Assembly (NCBI GenBank): GCA_024305405.1
Contig: JAKNDB010000105.1
Location: 2,108,001-2,172,000, forward strand
DNA length: 64,000 nt
Direction: 5' to 3'
Source of the DNA: Dirofilaria immitis
Taxonomy: Eukaryota; Nematoda; Chromadorea; Rhabditida; Onchocercidae
Shown: positions 63,404 through 64,000 of the stretch, in pieces
How positions within the stretch are numbered: the first letter of the stretch is position 1
Layout of the letters: the number at the start of each line of letters is the position of its first letter
Translations under genes and position numbers: made by a program
The notes under the pieces: model-generated
What the model was told of the DNA's origin: nothing
Seen by the model: the letters and a program-made list of their open reading frames with translations, nothing else
Databases searched by the model: none

Positions 63404-64000
63404 CTATACCTGTAATACAACGCCAGAAACTACACCAGCAAGAAGGAATAAAATACGAATAAGCCAATTTGGGAGTGAACTAGGTAATGGACGTCTTCGT
63501 TCCATTATTAATTTCAGATGCCTGAATTTTCTGTCGGTAAATGGCGGATATCGCATGCTAAAATTATATTTTAAAATATAATTAACAACTAGTCGCTACA
63601 AGTTTAAAATTGTTACCAAAACAAGCAATAAAAATTATAGCAAAAATATGGAAGTCTCTTCAAGACTATCTTAATCCTGAAATTTTTACGAAAATTTTAG
63701 AACATCATATTGTTACAGATAAGGAAAAAATTTATTGCGGAAAAGGAATTCATAAAACTCAACTTGCAAAACTTACGTAAAAAAGCGTCACCAAAAAACC
63801 TCTTATTAATAGTGCTTTAAGATTACTGAATGTGTCAAAACCAAATTTTCCACGATATTTGCCCATACCGCTTTGGCCTACACCGCCAAATGGAAGTGTA
63901 TCAACTATAAATACATGAACAGGAAAAAAAGTTCAAATAAACTTCATGAATGAATAAAACACAAAAACCTACAAAAACCTTCTTATCTTCGAGTATACCG
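63404..64000 (-). CDS. Fatty aldehyde dehydrogenase, ALDH3 type (3' end; runs off right edge)
   Basis: Exon 63904-63777 reads VDTLPFGGVGQSGMGKYRGK then FGFDTFSNLKALLIRG, the strongly conserved C-terminal block of class 3 aldehyde dehydrogenases. The last exon 63557-63404 (TAG) reads MRYPPFTDRKFRHLKL and ends in a hydrophobic anchor (IRILFLLAGVVSGVVLQV). This matches the membrane-tethered ALDH3A2 form that oxidises long-chain aliphatic aldehydes at the ER. The catalytic Cys region lies beyond the window. The two exons do not join in frame with the visible donors (GTTTTT at 63793 or GTAAGT at 63776). A five-T instead of six-T run before the latter, or an unseen small exon, would fix this. The intron contains a plus-strand open frame. 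Confidence 0.88.
63583..63779 (+). other. Open frame in the last ALDH intron, origin unknown
   Basis: The plus frame without ATG runs about 65 codons (QLVATSLKLLPKQAIKIIAK, IWKSLQDYLNPEIFTKILEH, HIVTDKEKIYCGKGIHKTQL) to TAA. It is Lys/Ile/Leu-rich with protein-like order. It might be a fragment of transferred endosymbiont DNA, a nested exon or chance. No family recognised. Confidence 0.25.

Noticed and set aside
1..64000. CRISPR arrays, bacterial operons, intact transposons or prophage
   Set aside because: No regularly spaced direct repeats with spacers, no transposase, RT or integrase motifs, and no run of closely packed intronless genes were seen.

Overview
The window is AT-rich eukaryotic DNA with spliced genes. 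GT-AG introns are mostly 50-900 bp, acceptors are TTTCAG/TTTTAG-like, and there is one pair of same-strand genes with a 17-bp gap. Gene content and architecture point to a nematode. A filarial (clade III) worm is my best guess, but that is inference. Exon chains were assembled by hand from splice signals, reading phase and protein-family motifs, so exon edges are predictions.

Left third (1-26000): 1-2916 holds the 3' part of a plus-strand gene with one thrombospondin type-1-like motif. About 7.7 kb without a recognised gene follows. A complete 27-exon plus-strand M1 zinc aminopeptidase (10602-20474; 1090 codons, all phases agree) encodes a type II membrane protein. It converges tail-to-tail with a minus-strand purple acid phosphatase (22006-25640).

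Middle (26000-42000): mostly non-coding, with a TTG repeat and a 0.78-kb CATT/CCATT array (28778-29554). Then comes a tight minus-strand pair, COX16 (37557-38763) followed 17 bp later by a UBA-PTH2 peptidyl-tRNA hydrolase (34638-37539). Well-spliced but unrecognised minus-strand exons lie upstream of COX16 (39428-41238).

Right third (42000-64000): a plus-strand PH-domain gene (42120-46364), and a minus-strand three-exon gene for the cystine-knot glycoprotein hormone alpha-2 (thyrostimulin alpha/FLR-2-like, 48842-50386). There are also several unrecognised small genes: 50859-51518, a minus-strand pair at 59633-60132 and about 58100-59244, and a plus-strand gene at 61202-61693. The 3' end of a minus-strand ALDH3-type fatty aldehyde dehydrogenase runs off the right edge.

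The recognised genes cover ectoenzymes (aminopeptidase, acid phosphatase, ALDH), mitochondrial and translation quality control (COX16, PTH2) and endocrine signalling (GPA2). Apart from COX16/PTH2 they look like independent neighbours. I found no bacterial-type operon, CRISPR array, intact transposon or rRNA/tRNA gene. The most notable items are the compact glycoprotein hormone gene, the 17-bp gene pair, a duplicated but donor-less exon inside the aminopeptidase, and three places where a one-base homopolymer change would join open frames.
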